From Benincasa hispida (Eukaryota; Streptophyta; Magnoliopsida; Cucurbitales; Cucurbitaceae): a DNA stretch of 64,000 nt. Both the position numbers and the translations under genes were made by a program. Under the pieces are notes generated by a model. It saw only the letters and a program-made list of their open reading frames with translations. It did no database searches and was not told the origin of the DNA. This document shows positions 44,862 to 57,369 of the stretch, piece by piece. The stretch spans positions 21,845,952 through 21,909,951 of the forward strand of contig NC_052359.1 in assembly GCF_009727055.1 (NCBI RefSeq). The letters run 5' to 3'. Position 1 is the first letter of the stretch. The number at the start of each line of letters is the position of its first letter.

Positions 44862-46600
44862 TGATATCAGAGCATGGTGACGAAACCCCGGCCGTCATCG
44901 ATGAGAACAAACCAGAGACTCCGACAGCAACTTCCATTGGAACGGGGGGATCCATGAACGTTGAAGTTGTCATAACCATACGAGAAGTCGTTGAGCATTA
45001 TTTTCACGTCGCGTTGCCTCAAATCATCTGATTCGTGTCAGATCCGAACTCTAGCCGGTGGACTTCCTCAACAGACTCGACCGATCAAGCCCACAGACCC
45101 GATTGACGCACAGATCCGAGCTCCAGTGCCGTGATTCAGCCACCAGCGTCCCTCTCTTACACAGCGGTCGATCGAGATCTCGCCGTCCGTGACCCAGCCG
45201 AGCTCCCATGTGTTGCTTTTCCTCAGATTCAGCCGATGCAGGGAAAGCCATCAGCCATGGGTGTTTTCGCACAGCTCGACTTTGCGACCCAAATGGCGAC
45301 CGCCGATCTTCAGCCTCTGTTCGTGAGTCAGCCGCCAGCCATAGAACCCATTCCGGACTGATCCTCCGCCGCATGGATGACCCAACCTCCTCTGCCATCT
45401 CAGTTGGTCCAGCCGGTCCAATCAAACCAATTGGTCCAACTGAACCAGTATGTTCAAACCATTCCTAGCCCTTCTTTTGGTCCTTTAGCCAAAATGAGGC
45501 TACTTTTTCAGGGATTTATAGGCAAAACCAACCTACGGCAAATTTTGGTGGAATCGTTAGTTTTCAACAACAATTGGCAAACTTACAGCAGCAAATATCG
45601 GCTCTTAGATCCACGATAAGTCATTCGACTGGTTTTCATCCACATCCACATTCAGACTTCTCTTTATGCTCAGAAACGCCGGTAAATGCTTACTTTACTT
45701 TACCTGTAGCAAATATTATGTCTGATTCTGTGGGAAACTCTGCAGGGATTTCTATTGGTGAGAAACTTAACGGCCAAAATTATTTCTCTTGGTCTCAATC
45801 GGTGAAAATGGTCCTTGAGGGATGACATAAGTTTGGGTATCTAACTGGAGAAATACCAAGACTGAACCCCGATGATCCCCAAGAACGTATATGGAAAGGA
45901 GAGGATTCCCTTATTCGCTCGATTCTGATAAACAACATGGAACCCCAGATTGGGAAGCCACTTCTGTACTCAGCTTCTGCTCAGGATATTTGGGAAGCTG
46001 TCCAGAAGCTCTATTCGAAGAGGCAATATGCCTCACGTCTCTATACCTTGAGGAAACATGTTCATGAGTGCAAACAAGGGACTCTTGACGTAACATCTTA
46101 TTTCAATAAATTGTCCCTATTGTAGCAAGAAATGGATTTGTGCTGCGAAGTCATGTGGAATTGTCCTGTCGATGGAGTTTAGTACTCAAAGATTGAGGAG
46201 GCGGATTGGGTATATGATTTTCTGGCTGGCTTAAACCTTAAATTTGATGGTGTCTGAAGTCGGATTTTGGGACAGAGACCAATACCGTCTCTGATGGAAG
46301 TATGCTCAGAAGTCAGGTTAGAAGAGGACAAAACCAGTGCTATGAGTGGCACTAGCATCACCCACTTAGACTCTGCTGTGTTTGGGGTCAAGTCCTTGGG
46401 AACAGAAAGCGACAAACAGAACGAAAAGTCACCACCAATCTGTGAGCACTGTAAGAAACCGTGGCACACCAAAGATCAATGCTGGAAGTTACACGGTCAT
46501 CCATCGAACGGCAAGCGACGGCCTGTGAATGATAAATCTAAAATCGGTCGGGCCCTTGTCAGTGAAACAGAGGATGGTACATCATCAGTCACCAGCTAGG
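44861..46600 (+). pseudogene. E4 gag relic, start codon spans LTR and primer site
   Basis: ATG at 44861-44863 joins the last LTR base to the primer site and opens MISEHGDETPAVIDENK, aligning with the E3 start. That frame stops at about 45030. A more GC-rich stretch with stops (45040-45470) follows, then recognisable gag from 45574 ([44 protein letters not shown]) with stops at about 45823 and 46123. The zinc knuckle CEHCKKPWHTKDQC is intact within 46267-46599. Confidence 0.82.
44862..44873 (+). other. Primer-binding site of E4
   Basis: TGATATCAGAGC, one change from the standard TGGTATCAGAGC, directly abutting the LTR. Confidence 0.88.
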
Positions 46601-46665
46601 TAGAGTCAAGTATGGTTGGAACCGACAATGTCGCGCAATAAGGTACTTCTTAGTCTTTTAGCTTC

Positions 46666-48130
46666 TTGGTTGAAGGAGATGAATCTTGGATTCTTGACTC
46701 AGGAGCAACGGACCACCTAACTGGATCATCTGATCCATTCCTATCTTATTATCCAAGTGCGGGAAACGAGAGAATACGAATTGCAGATGGGTCTTTTGCC
46801 TCCGTTGCTGGGAAAGGTCACTTATCTCCAATTCAAGGGTTAATTTTACAGAATGTCTTACATGTGCCAAAGATATCTTATAACATGCTATCTGTCAGTA
46901 AAATAACCAGAGATTTGAATTGCAATGTCATTTTCTCATCAGACAATGTTTTGTTTCAGGACCTGAGCTCGAGAAGACGATTGGCATTGCCTGGCACAAT
47001 AGGGGGCTCTACTTCCTCTCGGAGGATGCTTCCTCTAGAAGTTTATCTAGCACTTGTTTACTGTCTTTTCTTACTATTTCTGAAACTGATTTCTTGTTAT
47101 GACATTTTCGTCTTGGACATCCAAATTTTCATTATATGAAGTATCTGTTTCCACATTTGTTTCGTAATGTTAATGTTTCATCTTTATCTTGCGATGTGTG
47201 TATTCATGCAAAACAACCTCAGGTGTCTTTTACTTCCCAGCCTTACAAACCTTCTCAACATTTCCACCTGATACATAGTGGGGCCCATCTAATATCACAA
47301 TCGTGTCGAGTAAATGGTGGTTTGTCACCTTCACAGATGATCACACCCCTCTTACATGGGTATTCCTTTTAACGGATAAGTCCGAAGTGACTACAGTCTT
47401 TCAGCAATTTTACACCACTGTCGAAACCCAGTTCAATACCAAAATTATTATCCTTCGGAGTGACAATGGTCGTGAGTTCGTTAACCAAGCCCTCCGTAAT
47501 TTTTTAAACTCTAAAGATATCATCCACTAGAACTCCTATTCCTATACACCACAACAAAATGAGGTGGCCGAATGGAAAAACAGTCACCTTATTGAGGTTG
47601 CTCAGGCACTCATGATCCCTGCGTCCCTACCCTCGTACCTATGGGGAGATGCTGTACTCACTACAACCCATCTCATAAAGCGAATGCCTTCCCGAGTTCT
47701 CAAGTTACAGACTACCTTAGCTCATTTCAAAGAGTCCTTCTCTTCTACCCGTCTTTTCCCAGATGTTCCTCTTCGGGTGTTTGGTGCACGGTTTTTGTCC
47801 ATAATCATGGTACCCAGAGTTAGTTCGCTCCTAGGGCCCAAAAATATGCCTTTGTTGGGTATCCACTCCATCAACGGGGCTACAAATGTTATCAACCTTC
47901 TTCTCGAAAGTACTTTTTCACCATGGATGCCACCTTTCAAGAAGATAAACCTTTCTTCCCCATTAATCCTCTTCAGAGGGAGACTCCGAGTGAAGAGGCT
48001 AACACGTCGTCCACTTATTCCATTCCCGTAGACTTATTTCTTGAACCCATTCTAGACACTAACGATCCTGGCCCACCCATTCCTGACACTAATGATCCTA
48101 TCCTTCCTACAAAACAAGTTCCTTGGATAA
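46666..48130 (+). pseudogene. E4 protease and integrase relic
   Basis: Protease WILDSGATDHLTGSSD lies at about 46687, followed by [22 protein letters not shown] frameshift lies near 46970. The integrase zinc region reads CDVCIHAKQ (about 47190). The core reads WWFVTFTDDHTPLTWVF (about 47310) and LRSDNGREFVNQ (about 47455), then a TAG at about 47528 and TPQQNEVAEWKNS, where the catalytic-Glu motif has E in place of G and W in place of R. The C-terminal part is shifted. Confidence 0.83.
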
Positions 48131-48422
48131 CCTAATATCGGAAGAATCTACGAAAGAAAATAGTTCCCGAAATAGTTCCCCCTGTTGCTCTACCGAAAGG
48201 TGTTCAAGAGTCGGAACCAGAGCCAGCTTAAGGTAACCATACTCTTGATAATAATAAATCTGTTGAAAGTAATGCAGTGAACATTGGCGATGCAGTAAAC
48301 TTTAGCAAAATTAGGGAGGATGAGAGTAATGAATTTCCCCCCTAATGATGTTTAGGAGATGAAAATGTGCAACAGATGAATACAGAGGATAAGAGTGATA
48401 GACCAGTGAGATTGATGCTACC

Positions 48423-49120
48423 TTGGACTTACCAATTGCTCTACGAAAGGGCACGATGTCATGCACCAAGCACTCTATGAAAAGCTTCTTATCTTACAGT
48501 AGCTTGTCAACAAGATTCAAGGCCTTTACCACAAGTCTGGACATCGTGACAATTCCAAGAATTATGTACAAGGCTCTGGAAATTCCTGAATGGCAAACCG
48601 CAGTTATGGAAGAGATGCGAGCCCTAAAGACTAATAAAATATGGGATCTAGTTGCTCCTCCTAGAGGTCACAAAACAGTCGGGTGCAAATGAGTATTCAC
48701 AGTCAAATACAAGTCCGATGGGACTCTCGACAGATATAAGGCCAGATTGGTTGCGAAAGGATTCACTTAAACATATGGGGTGGATTACTCAGAAACCTTC
48801 TCGCCGGTTGCAAAACACAACACTATTCGGGTTCTCCTCTTTGTTACTGTGAACCTAGACTGACCTCTACATCAGTTGAACGTAAAAAATACGTTTCTAG
48901 ATGGTGAGTTGGAAGAAGAGGTTTATATCTCCTCCAGGGTTTGAAGCGTAGTTTGGGAGTCAGGTTTGCAAGTTAAAAAAGTATTTGTATGGTCTGAAAT
49001 AGTCCCCTAGAGCCTAGTTCGATCATTTCACTATCTTTGTCAAAACCCAGGGATACATTCAGGGTCACTCTGATTACACCCTATTCACTAAGAAATCAGC
49101 ACTAGGGAAAGGAGCTATGT
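48423..49120 (+). pseudogene. E4 reverse transcriptase, N-terminal half, broken
   Basis: WQTAVMEEMRALKTNKIWDL (about 48590), then KTVGCK followed by TGA in place of the Trp codon, then ARLVAKGFT with TAA, and a damaged QLNVKNTFLDGE where the usual catalytic Asp of LDVK is Asn. Several further stops occur up to 49015. Confidence 0.82.
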
Positions 49121-50085
49121 TAATTGTATATGTTGACGATATTATTCTGTCAGGGAATGATTCTGTAGAAATTGACAAGTTGAAACAGAAGATGGCAGAA
49201 GAGTTTGAGATTAAAGATCTCGATACTTTGAGATATTTCCTAGGCATGGAGGTAGCAAGATCAAAGGAAGGGATCTTAGTGTCTCAGAGAAAGCATACAT
49301 TAGACCTATTACAAGAGACTGGGATGACTGGATGTAAACCTGCAGATACTCTGGTTGAGGTTAACAGTAATCTGGTAAAGTCAGTAGATGACGTACCGGT
49401 GAACAAGGAAAGATATCAACGACTTGTAGAGAAGCTGATATATCTCTCACACACCAGACCTGATATTTCATATGCAGTGAGTTTGGTAAGCCAATTTATG
49501 CAAGCCCCGTATGTGAGACACATGGAAGCTGTTACTCGGATTCTGAGATATCTAAAGTCAACATTTGGAAAGGGCTTGATATTCAGGAAAAATGATAGAA
49601 GATGCATCGAAGCCTACACAGATTCAGACTGGGCCGGTTCCGTTACTGATAGGAAGTCAACCTTGGGGTATTGTACCTTCGTATGGGGAAATCTAGTTAC
49701 TTGGAAGAGTAAAAAACATGGTGTCGTGGTTAGAAGTAGTGCCGAAGCTGAATACAGAGCTATGAGCTTGGGTATCTGTGAGGAAATTTGGTTGAAGAAG
49801 GTATTAGTAGATCTTCATCAAGAGAGTCATGATCTGATGAGACTCTACTGTGACAATAAGGCTGCCATTAATATTGCTAATAACCTTGTTCAGCATGATA
49901 GAACCAAACATGTTGAGATTGACCGACACTTTATCAAAGAAAAACTAGACAACAGTAGCATTTGTATCCCCTATGTCCCATCAAGTCAACAGATTGCGGA
50001 TGTCCTGACCAAGGGGTTACCTAGACAGATGTTTGACACTTGTATTAACAAGTTGGGCCTCATTGATATTTATGCCCCAACTTGA
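49117..50085 (+). pseudogene. E4 reverse transcriptase end and RNase H, open frame of 322 codons
   Basis: Starts in the catalytic box IVYVDDIILSGN (YVDD at 49129-49140), runs through [23 protein letters not shown] and [16 protein letters not shown], and then the full RNase H with [29 protein letters not shown] and [10 protein letters not shown]. All key acidic residues are present. Without the upstream half it cannot act as a polymerase. The ATG is internal to the original polyprotein. Confidence 0.87.
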
Positions 50086-50092
50086 GGGGGAG
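50081..50092 (+). other. Polypurine tract of E4
   Basis: CTTGAGGGGGAG directly before the 3' LTR. Confidence 0.9.
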
Positions 50093-50306
50093 TGTTGAAA
50101 TGGTGTTTTAGCCCTAAGGGTATTTTAGTCTTTTACTTAACGTCTACTGTCTAGGGTTTCTCTCAGTTTGGTTATTTATACCCGTCCTGTGTTAAGTACT
50201 GTGTATTAGAAAATTAAAAAGAATAAAAATCTCTCATCGTGGTTTTTTTCCTTGATCTAGGGTTTCCACGTAAATCTTTATTTTTCTTCTCTTTTACTTT
50301 TCAATA
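50093..50306 (+). mobile_element. 3' LTR of E4
   Basis: 214 bp; followed by the target duplication CATAT. Confidence 0.94.
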
Positions 50307-50382
50307 CATATAAATTTAAAAGTGTAATTAGTTAGAATTTATTTCCATAAATTATAACATTGTCATTTCTTGATTTATTTAT

Positions 50383-50605
50383 GGGAAATTATTTCAAATG
50401 GTAGGATTGTTGAAAATATTTACAAGATATAGTACTATCAATGATAAACGCTGATAAGTACTGATAGACTTCTATCAGTGTCTAACAATATTACTGATAG
50501 ATATTGATAGATGTCTATCAGTGTCTATCAACGTATCATTGATAGTTTTAAAATTTTCTATATTTTGTAAATATTTTGATTTTTTTCTATATTTGAAAAC
50601 AACCC
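50383..50605. mobile_element. MITE with 9-bp target duplication, same family as intron 3
   Basis: The left end GGGAAATTATTTCAAATGG...GAAAATATTTACAAGATATAG pairs with the right end CTATATTTTGTAAATATTTTG...TTTGAAAACAACCC. TTTATTTAT flanks both sides (50374-50382 and 50606-50614). The inside holds repeated CTATCAGTGTCTA / TGATAGA words that can fold. A 9-bp duplication suggests mobilisation by a Mutator-type transposase. Confidence 0.82.
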
Positions 50606-50733
50606 TTTATTTATATTGTATCAATTACATAAATTTATTTAAATATGCAATATAATAGAATTAACAAGACAAGTTAGATTTATAATACTCCTTTAACTGT
50701 CTAATACATAGTGGGCTAATAAGGGGCGATTAT

Positions 50734-52594
50734 TGTTGGGATTAGTGCCCTAATCTCATAGGTTTCGTAGTTTGTAATTTGTAAATATGAATTATTTATT
50801 TAATAAAATAAGAAGTATTTTATTTGAAATTTCGACCACATTAACTCAATCCAATAAACTAATATCCAAGGTTATTTAATGTAAATTGAATGGTATGTGA
50901 TAGACATACAAGTGGATAATAACCTAAAAGGTCTATGGTATATAGATAAGGTTGGGTACTCTATCATTGTGACACTACAGATACAACTCACTTTATAAGT
51001 GTTACAAGAGTTGTAAGTATTATAAACGATTTGATCTAAATCGTTCAAGTGGAGACATATGAGTGAGACTATCCTCTACATAGAGTTTTTATAAGACCGA
51101 AACATGAAATGTTTGATCTCTCTTTATAATACTGTTATTGAAGAGATTAACATTTCATAGGATGACCATGGGTAACTCGATATCAATCCTAAGTGGGTTA
51201 TGAACTCCTAACGATGAAGGAAATCCTTCGGTTGTATGGGTGAGAGTTACCCGTGTCGCCAACTCAATAAGCCTGCTATTTTGGAGATTTGTCCAAGTAG
51301 GAAACTGGGAATATAAATCCACAAAATGGAATTCACTCTTTCCCACTTTCAAGAAAAGTAGATGAATTTCTCTCTTAAGCGTTGATTCCGAGTTTTGAAC
51401 AAGGAGCCCCTCCCTCTTATTGGCCTGAGAGGAATTTGTTTATGGTAGGACCGTAAACAAGTTGTTCATTGTAGGATTAGTGGGATTTAAGGAGAAAGAT
51501 GTAATTACAAGGGTAAAACGGTAATTTTGACCCAATTATAATTACGAGCAATTCATGAAGGATCGACTTGTTGATGACTGGTTATGTCCATGGACACATA
51601 AATATATTTCTACAGTGCGAAGAGTGCAGCTATGGGTCTCTAATGGAGTGACCCACAATTAATGAATGCTAATTAAATTAATTAAAGAGTTTAATTAATT
51701 TAATTTTGAATCACTGGAGCTTCTAATATGTAAGTTCACTAGGCTACCTTGCTAGTTCACTAACGATATAACAATGATCAGTTAATTTTGAAATAATTTG
51801 AATTGTTTAAATTATTTAAGAAAATTTTATATTATCTTAATATAGATTAATATAAAGTATAATGTATCATGATATATATTATATTTCATTTAAATTAATA
51901 TTAACATTAAATAAATAATAAATAGGGAAATNACTAAGAGTAAAATAAGGATCAATTAATTTTTGGAATAATTGAATTATTCAAATTATTTATGGAAATT
52001 TTATATTAATATAGATTAATATAAAGTATAATGTATCATGATATATATTATATTTCATTTAAATTAATATTAACATTAAATAAATAATAAATAGGGAAAT
52101 AACTCCCCTACAGGATCGTGGGTGAGGGGATGACTCCCTTCATGTAATGTTGTTCTTAAAAATTAAAAGAGTATTTTTTCCTTTTTTATTTTAAGAACAT
52201 AGATCACAGAGAAAAAAATTCACTTTGCAAATTTTTTTCTTAGTCTCTTCCAATTCTCTATCAATCCCTTCTCGGAAATTCTAATTCCCTTACAAAAGAA
52301 GGATCCACCATCCTTGGTCCTCCCAAAGACGTAGTAGGGTAGCCTAACGGTGGTATTCATTAATTCGAGTTCTTGCGAGATCATGAAGAGTTTTTTTTCC
52401 TTCGTTGAAGAATCGGTATTCAAAGATTGTGTAGAGGATTTTCAATGAAGGTTTGTCTTCAAAGGTATTAATTCTAAATTCATTGTAATTGAATGCTTAG
52501 CCTTTTGTATTATGTAAAATTAATTTTGAGTTTTTCCCTTCCCAATTCAAAGACAAAAATGTTTAACGTTTCCGCATTGGATTCAATCCGTTCA
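50734..52594 (+). mobile_element. 5' LTR of E5
   Basis: TGTTGGGATTAGTGCC to AATCCGTTCA; about 1.86 kb, including a doubled AT-rich segment around the single N at 51932. AGAATCAGGGCC right after it resembles a decayed primer site. Confidence 0.75.
51781..52100. repeat. Tandem duplication in the E5 LTR, with a single N at the join
   Basis: 51781-51931 and 51954-52100 are nearly identical (TATAGATTAATATAAAGTAT ... AATAAATAGGGAAAT). The first copy ends at the single N (51932), which again suggests an unmerged contig overlap. Confidence 0.88.
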
Positions 52595-53166
52595 ATTAGA
52601 ATCAGGGCCAATAGAATTGTCTTTGTTTTTGGTTTAGGGAAATCAAAAATTGATTTTAGTAGGTGAAATTCTGCTCAGTTTCATGTGATGAATGCTGTAA
52701 ATTTATTTTGGGTTTTGCATAATAGAAAATTTCAATATTTGGTACTTAGATTCAATCTGCTATTTGATGGGATCAATTTGTAAGGGCTCGTTTGTTTTGG
52801 GCGTTTAATTACTACAATCGAGTATGTAATTTGTTGTCAAGGTCATTTGTGATATTTGTTGTGGAGAACACTGGAATATAGAGGAGAACTATAGAAATCG
52901 AACAATTCTAGGCGTTTCTGAAAAAGCGCGATGACGCTCTGACACGAGGCGAGACAAACAATTTTTTCCATAGCACCACCGCGCTCCGAACATCAAAGGC
53001 TGGCGCGCCATGTTGTTCGTGGGTTCAAGACAAGCAACTGTTTTTCTTGTTTTATAATTCAATTATATTGATTTAATTATTTGTTTAAGGTGTCAAATAT
53101 CGGTCTATTAATGCTTACAATATAGTTTAATGTGCATGTGATGTATGTTTAAATTATATTATTTAT
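52595..53166 (+). other. E5 leader, no gag seen
   Basis: About 570 bp without ORF. A GC-richer patch at 52925-53015 includes GGCGCGCC. It does not match the E2/E6 conserved leader block by eye. Confidence 0.5.
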
Positions 53167-53835
53167 ATGTTGCATATTGTATGCCATATAGATTTAAAAT
53201 CCCACCATAAGTTAAAAAAGTTACCATTTAAAATATTTCTGTCCATCCTATTGACAAAAAAGAAGTCTATCCCTTCATCATGTAAAGACAAAAGTGTACA
53301 GATGAAGAAAAAGGGAAAAGGGAATAAACAACTCACTGCAAAGAAAAACAAGGCTCTCAAAGGAAAATGTTTCCATTGTGGAGAAGATGAACACTAGAAA
53401 TAAAACAGTCCAAAGTATTTGACTGAGAAGAAAGTGGAAAAGGCAAATCAAGGTAAATCAGATTTACTTGTAATTGAAACATGTTTAATGGAAAATTCTC
53501 ACATGACTTGGATATCAGATTCAGGAGCCGCTAACCATGTTTGCACTTTTCTACAGGAAACTAGTTCTTGGAAACAACTCTCTGAGTACGAAATGAATTT
53601 TAAGGTGGGAGTAGGGGAAATCATTTCAGCGGAAGCAATGGGAGATGTTAAATTACTTTTTGGAGATTCTTTTGTCTTGCTAAGAAATGTATATTATGTA
53701 CCAAAGATGAAATGAAACTTAATCTCCATATCATGTCTACTAGAAAATATGTATAAAGTATCTTTTGAAATTAATGAAGTGTTTGCGTTTTCAAGAGGTG
53801 TTCATATCTGTTCTACTAAACTTGAAAATAACTTA
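53167..53835 (+). pseudogene. E5 zinc-knuckle and protease relic
   Basis: Lys-rich residues lead into KCFHCGEDEH, the first half of a zinc knuckle, which is then broken by TAG and TAA; the last Cys reads Ser. The protease frame 53419-53715 has WISDSGAANHVCTFLQETSSW with the DSG motif and runs to VYYVPKMK. The following pre-integrase segment reaches ENNL before L7 cuts in. Confidence 0.8.
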
Positions 53836-55379
53836 TGTTGGGAATGTCCTAGAACTTGCAGTTCGTAAGTTTTGTGTTAAACATTCTATTTATCAGTAAA
53901 ATATTATTGAGTATCTTATTCAATAAAGTTATTGATTTTGCACTTTATTATGAAAATCCAATTAACATATCCATGGCTATATGAATACTTTAACTTTATC
54001 TGGTGAAATAAACAAGATCAAGTTAATAGTATATAGCCTAAATGGTCTATAAGTATATGGATAAAATCGGGTATCTCATCCTGATAACACTATTGGATGT
54101 GGTCTATTTTGTATAAGTAATATAGAGGATGTGATCCACAGATCATTCATGTAGAGACATGTAAGCGGGGACATCCTATGCAATGAGTTTGCATATAGAA
54201 TGGACCACGAAATAGTCACTTTTTTTTATAACGACCGTTTACTATTAAAACTGACTATTTCATACTTAAGTAACCTAGGATAACTCGATCTTAGTCCTGA
54301 GCTAGCTATGAACTCCTGTTTATTCAGGATTATCCTTTGATCTGCATGGGTGAGAGTAGTCTAACAACACTGCTCAATAAGCCTTCCATTTTGGGGATAA
54401 GACCGGATGGATAGCTGGGGACATATCCCTGCCAGATGAAATTCACTCCTACCCATTTTAGGGTTAGCAGATAGGTTGTTCTCTTAAGTGCTGATTCTAG
54501 GTTTTGAACAATCGAGGCTCCGCCTTATCATGGTAGAGAAGAACATGATTCACAAGTAGTATTGTGAATCAAATTGTTCATTGGAGGGTTAGTGGGAATT
54601 TAAGAAACAAGATGTAATTACAGGGGTAAAATGGTAACTTTAACACAACTGTAATTACGAATAATCTGTGAAGGATCGACTTACTGATTATGGTTTATAT
54701 GGACAGAAATATATCTACAGTGAAGAAAGTGCAACTATCGAGCTATAGTGGTGTGTCTTGATAGTTAACGAATAGTAATTAATTCGATTATAGAGTTTTA
54801 ACGAATTTTTTACAGATCGTTGGAGCTCATGATCTGTAGGTCCATTATGTTCATCTACTAGCTCATTAAATTAGAATAAAAAATTAAGTATTGATGTATG
54901 AGATTAGGGTTATGAATTTGAAATGTTCAAATTCAAAGGGGTTTTCGATTGATTGTATATGATACAATTATAAACGTTTAATTTAATTGAAATTAAAAAA
55001 AATTGGAAAAGTTTAAATTATGATTTAAATATCAAATTGATTTATTGGTGATATTGATGTTTTATTAATTTAATATTTAGATATTAAATTAATATTATTT
55101 TAATTTAAAAGTTTAATTAAAAATCAATTAAAATTAGTTTTATTTAATTAATTATTTTTGAATTAATTTTATAAAACTAAATTAAAAATAAAAATAAAAA
55201 TTAAAAATATTTTTGAAATCATTTAAATTTAGTGGATTTTTTTCAATTTTTGAAAAAAAAAACCACTCACCACATTTGATGGATTATCACCAAATTCCAT
55301 TTCTTTGTGTGATGATCTTCAAGCTGGAGCTCCCTTCATGCAACCCTATATAATTGCATGAATTCTACCTATATATAGA
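53836..55379 (+). mobile_element. LTR L7, inserted in E5 and cut by E6
   Basis: Starts TGTTGGGAATGTCC at 53836 inside the E5 reading frame and follows the long-LTR block order up to the AT-rich tail at about 55250. E6 begins at 55380, so its right end is not in the window. ACTTA (53831-53835) would be its left target duplication. Confidence 0.8.
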
Positions 55380-57254
55380 TGAAAGAAATCGAATTCGAGA
55401 TTTCTATGAGCAGCGAAAAATAGATCATTCTAAATTACAATCATGTATGAACATTACAATTACAGTCGTAAACAAAACATACAGTTACATAATCAATATC
55501 AAAATTACAGCATGAAAACTACAAATGAACAAGGAGAAATCTCTACGAACATTTGTAGATTCGTCTCCACGCTCCTTGCTCACGAACGCTCAGACACAGC
55601 AACCTCAAATGCTCGAACAACATGACCGCTCTACAGTACGAACATCGCGTACTCATCCTCTGCGATCGCCTTGGTCATGAACACCTCAGCAACACGAACG
55701 GCCTCCACAAAACCTCGATGATGTCAAGTTGAGTATGACACCACCAAGAAGGTTACGTTGGTATTCTCGGTGTGAGAATCTAGAGGGTGGGCTCTGTATG
55801 GACTTGGAATGAGGCAGGTGAAAGAGGAATGAACAATCGTTTACACGATTGGGCAAATGGGAGAAGACAGAAACCTATCGCATAGGTCGATGCCCAATCG
55901 TTTAGCTAAAGCTAAGTGATCGTCTAGCAAAAGCTAAGCGATCATTTAGCTCATCGTTTAGCTTAGTGTATGTCGCCTACAAAACACTACACGATCGTTT
56001 ACTTTGCTCAAGTTGTCGTTTACTAAATCAGTATTTACTCGACAAGCTCCGTGAGTTTCTTTTGTGAGAGAGAAAACTGAAAAAAAAATTTGACAAAAAC
56101 TTTTTCAAAAACTTATTAAAATTAGGAAATTTTTTTTTCTTTTATCTCACGGTTACCATGAACCACTAATAACCTCCCACTCAATTGGTTATTAAAGAAA
56201 AAGATTTAATTATCCAATAATTAATAGTATTATAAATATAAATGATAACCAATTTAGCATACTATATTTATAACCTATAGTTTTAATATTTCATCTCATA
56301 AAACATATAAACCATAGTTCTTTTTCTATTCCATGGTACTTAATGTAAATCTCATTTACATCAATCCTCCACTAGATGTATCCCATATATCATACCGATT
56401 ATATCATATATAATCAAAATACCTCTTGTCAATTTGAACATTTCAAATCAACACCAAGAAGAATTCATTGAGCTACCAAGGAGACCTTATAGACCTGTAG
56501 CTCGAAGCTCCAACAGTACATGAATAACTGACTAAACTCTTTAGTCACGGGATCTACCATCCGTTAACTGTCAGGCACTCCACTAAAGATCAACAGCTAA
56601 ACTCTCCTTACCACAGATATATTATGTGTCCGTGCAACAACCCTTCATAGATCGCTTGTAAGTACAACTGGGCCAATAACCGTTATGCCCCTGTAGTTAC
56701 ATCTAACTGCTTAAGTACCACTGATCCCTCTAATGAACATAAGTCTAGTCCTACTATGACTGAGTTTTATCTTCCAAAGAGAACCTGTGGCCACTATGTT
56801 CAAGCCCCGGAATCAGCCCTTAAGGGAGCAATCTCTCTACTTATCTCTACTTTGGAAAAGGAGTGAATTCCATCTTGTGGATTGAGTTCCCAGCTCTCAG
56901 ATCGGACAAGTCCCCAAAAAGTCAGGCATGTTGAGTTGACGGTCTGGCCACTCTCACCCATACTAATCAAAGGACAGCCCTCAAAGGCAAGGGTTCCCAA
57001 AACACTCAGGATTGAAGTCGTGTCACCTATGATTGTTTAGGTGAGATGTAAGTCTCTAGTATCAACGACGTTATATACAGAGTCTAGTCATCTCGTGATC
57101 AAGGTTTTATACAAACTCGTTGTGTAGGACACCCCTTCTCGCATGTCTCCATTTGAGTAAATGTCAGAATTAAATAACATTTATTTTATTCATTAAAAAA
57201 TGTGTATGTTTACAAAACAACGAGTCTGGGAGAATTAGGACACCAATCCCAACA
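55380..57254 (-). mobile_element. 3' LTR of E6, 1875 bp
   Basis: In plus coordinates it begins TGAAAGAAATCGAATTCGAG and ends ATCCCAACA. 55380-55870 matches 63300-63800. It contains a cluster of CGATCGTTTAGC-type words (55860-56040) and then the conserved LTR block (56460-57250). Confidence 0.9.
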
Positions 57255-57266
57255 ATCTCCCACTTG
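57255..57266 (-). other. Polypurine tract of E6
   Basis: On the minus strand CAAGTGGGAGAT directly precedes TGTTGGG, the same tract type as in E2. Confidence 0.8.
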
Positions 57267-57369
57267 TTCTAATGACTCAGAAGACTAATGTACAATACAA
57301 TATAAAAATGCACAATATACAATAAACCAGGGCATACCCCAGAATCATCTCCCACTTGCCCTAGACAAG

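Larger units (their letters stand above)
44648..50306 (+). mobile_element. Copia retrotransposon E4, short-LTR group
   Basis: A complete element of 5659 bp with 214-bp LTRs (44648-44861, 50093-50306) and the 5-bp duplication CATAT at 44643-44647 and 50307-50311. By eye the LTRs differ at about 16 of 214 positions. Gag, protease, integrase and the first half of the reverse transcriptase carry many stops; the last 322 codons are open. The proteins are clearly related to E3. Confidence 0.95.
50734..53835 (+). mobile_element. Copia retrotransposon E5, long-LTR group, truncated by L7
   Basis: A long LTR (50734-52594) is followed by a primer-site relic, a short leader, a zinc-knuckle relic and a protease; then LTR L7 interrupts the pre-integrase region after ENNLC at 53835. 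No gag N-terminus or body is seen between 52610 and 53166. The rest of E5 would lie beyond E6, outside the window. Confidence 0.8.

Noticed and set aside
45051..45425. 124-codon minus-strand ORF in E4
   Set aside because: Shadow of the GC-richer gag region on the opposite strand; no recognisable protein.
50430..50560. Independent minisatellite of CTATCAGTGTCTA
   Set aside because: The words lie inside a MITE with defined ends and a target duplication, so they are part of that element.
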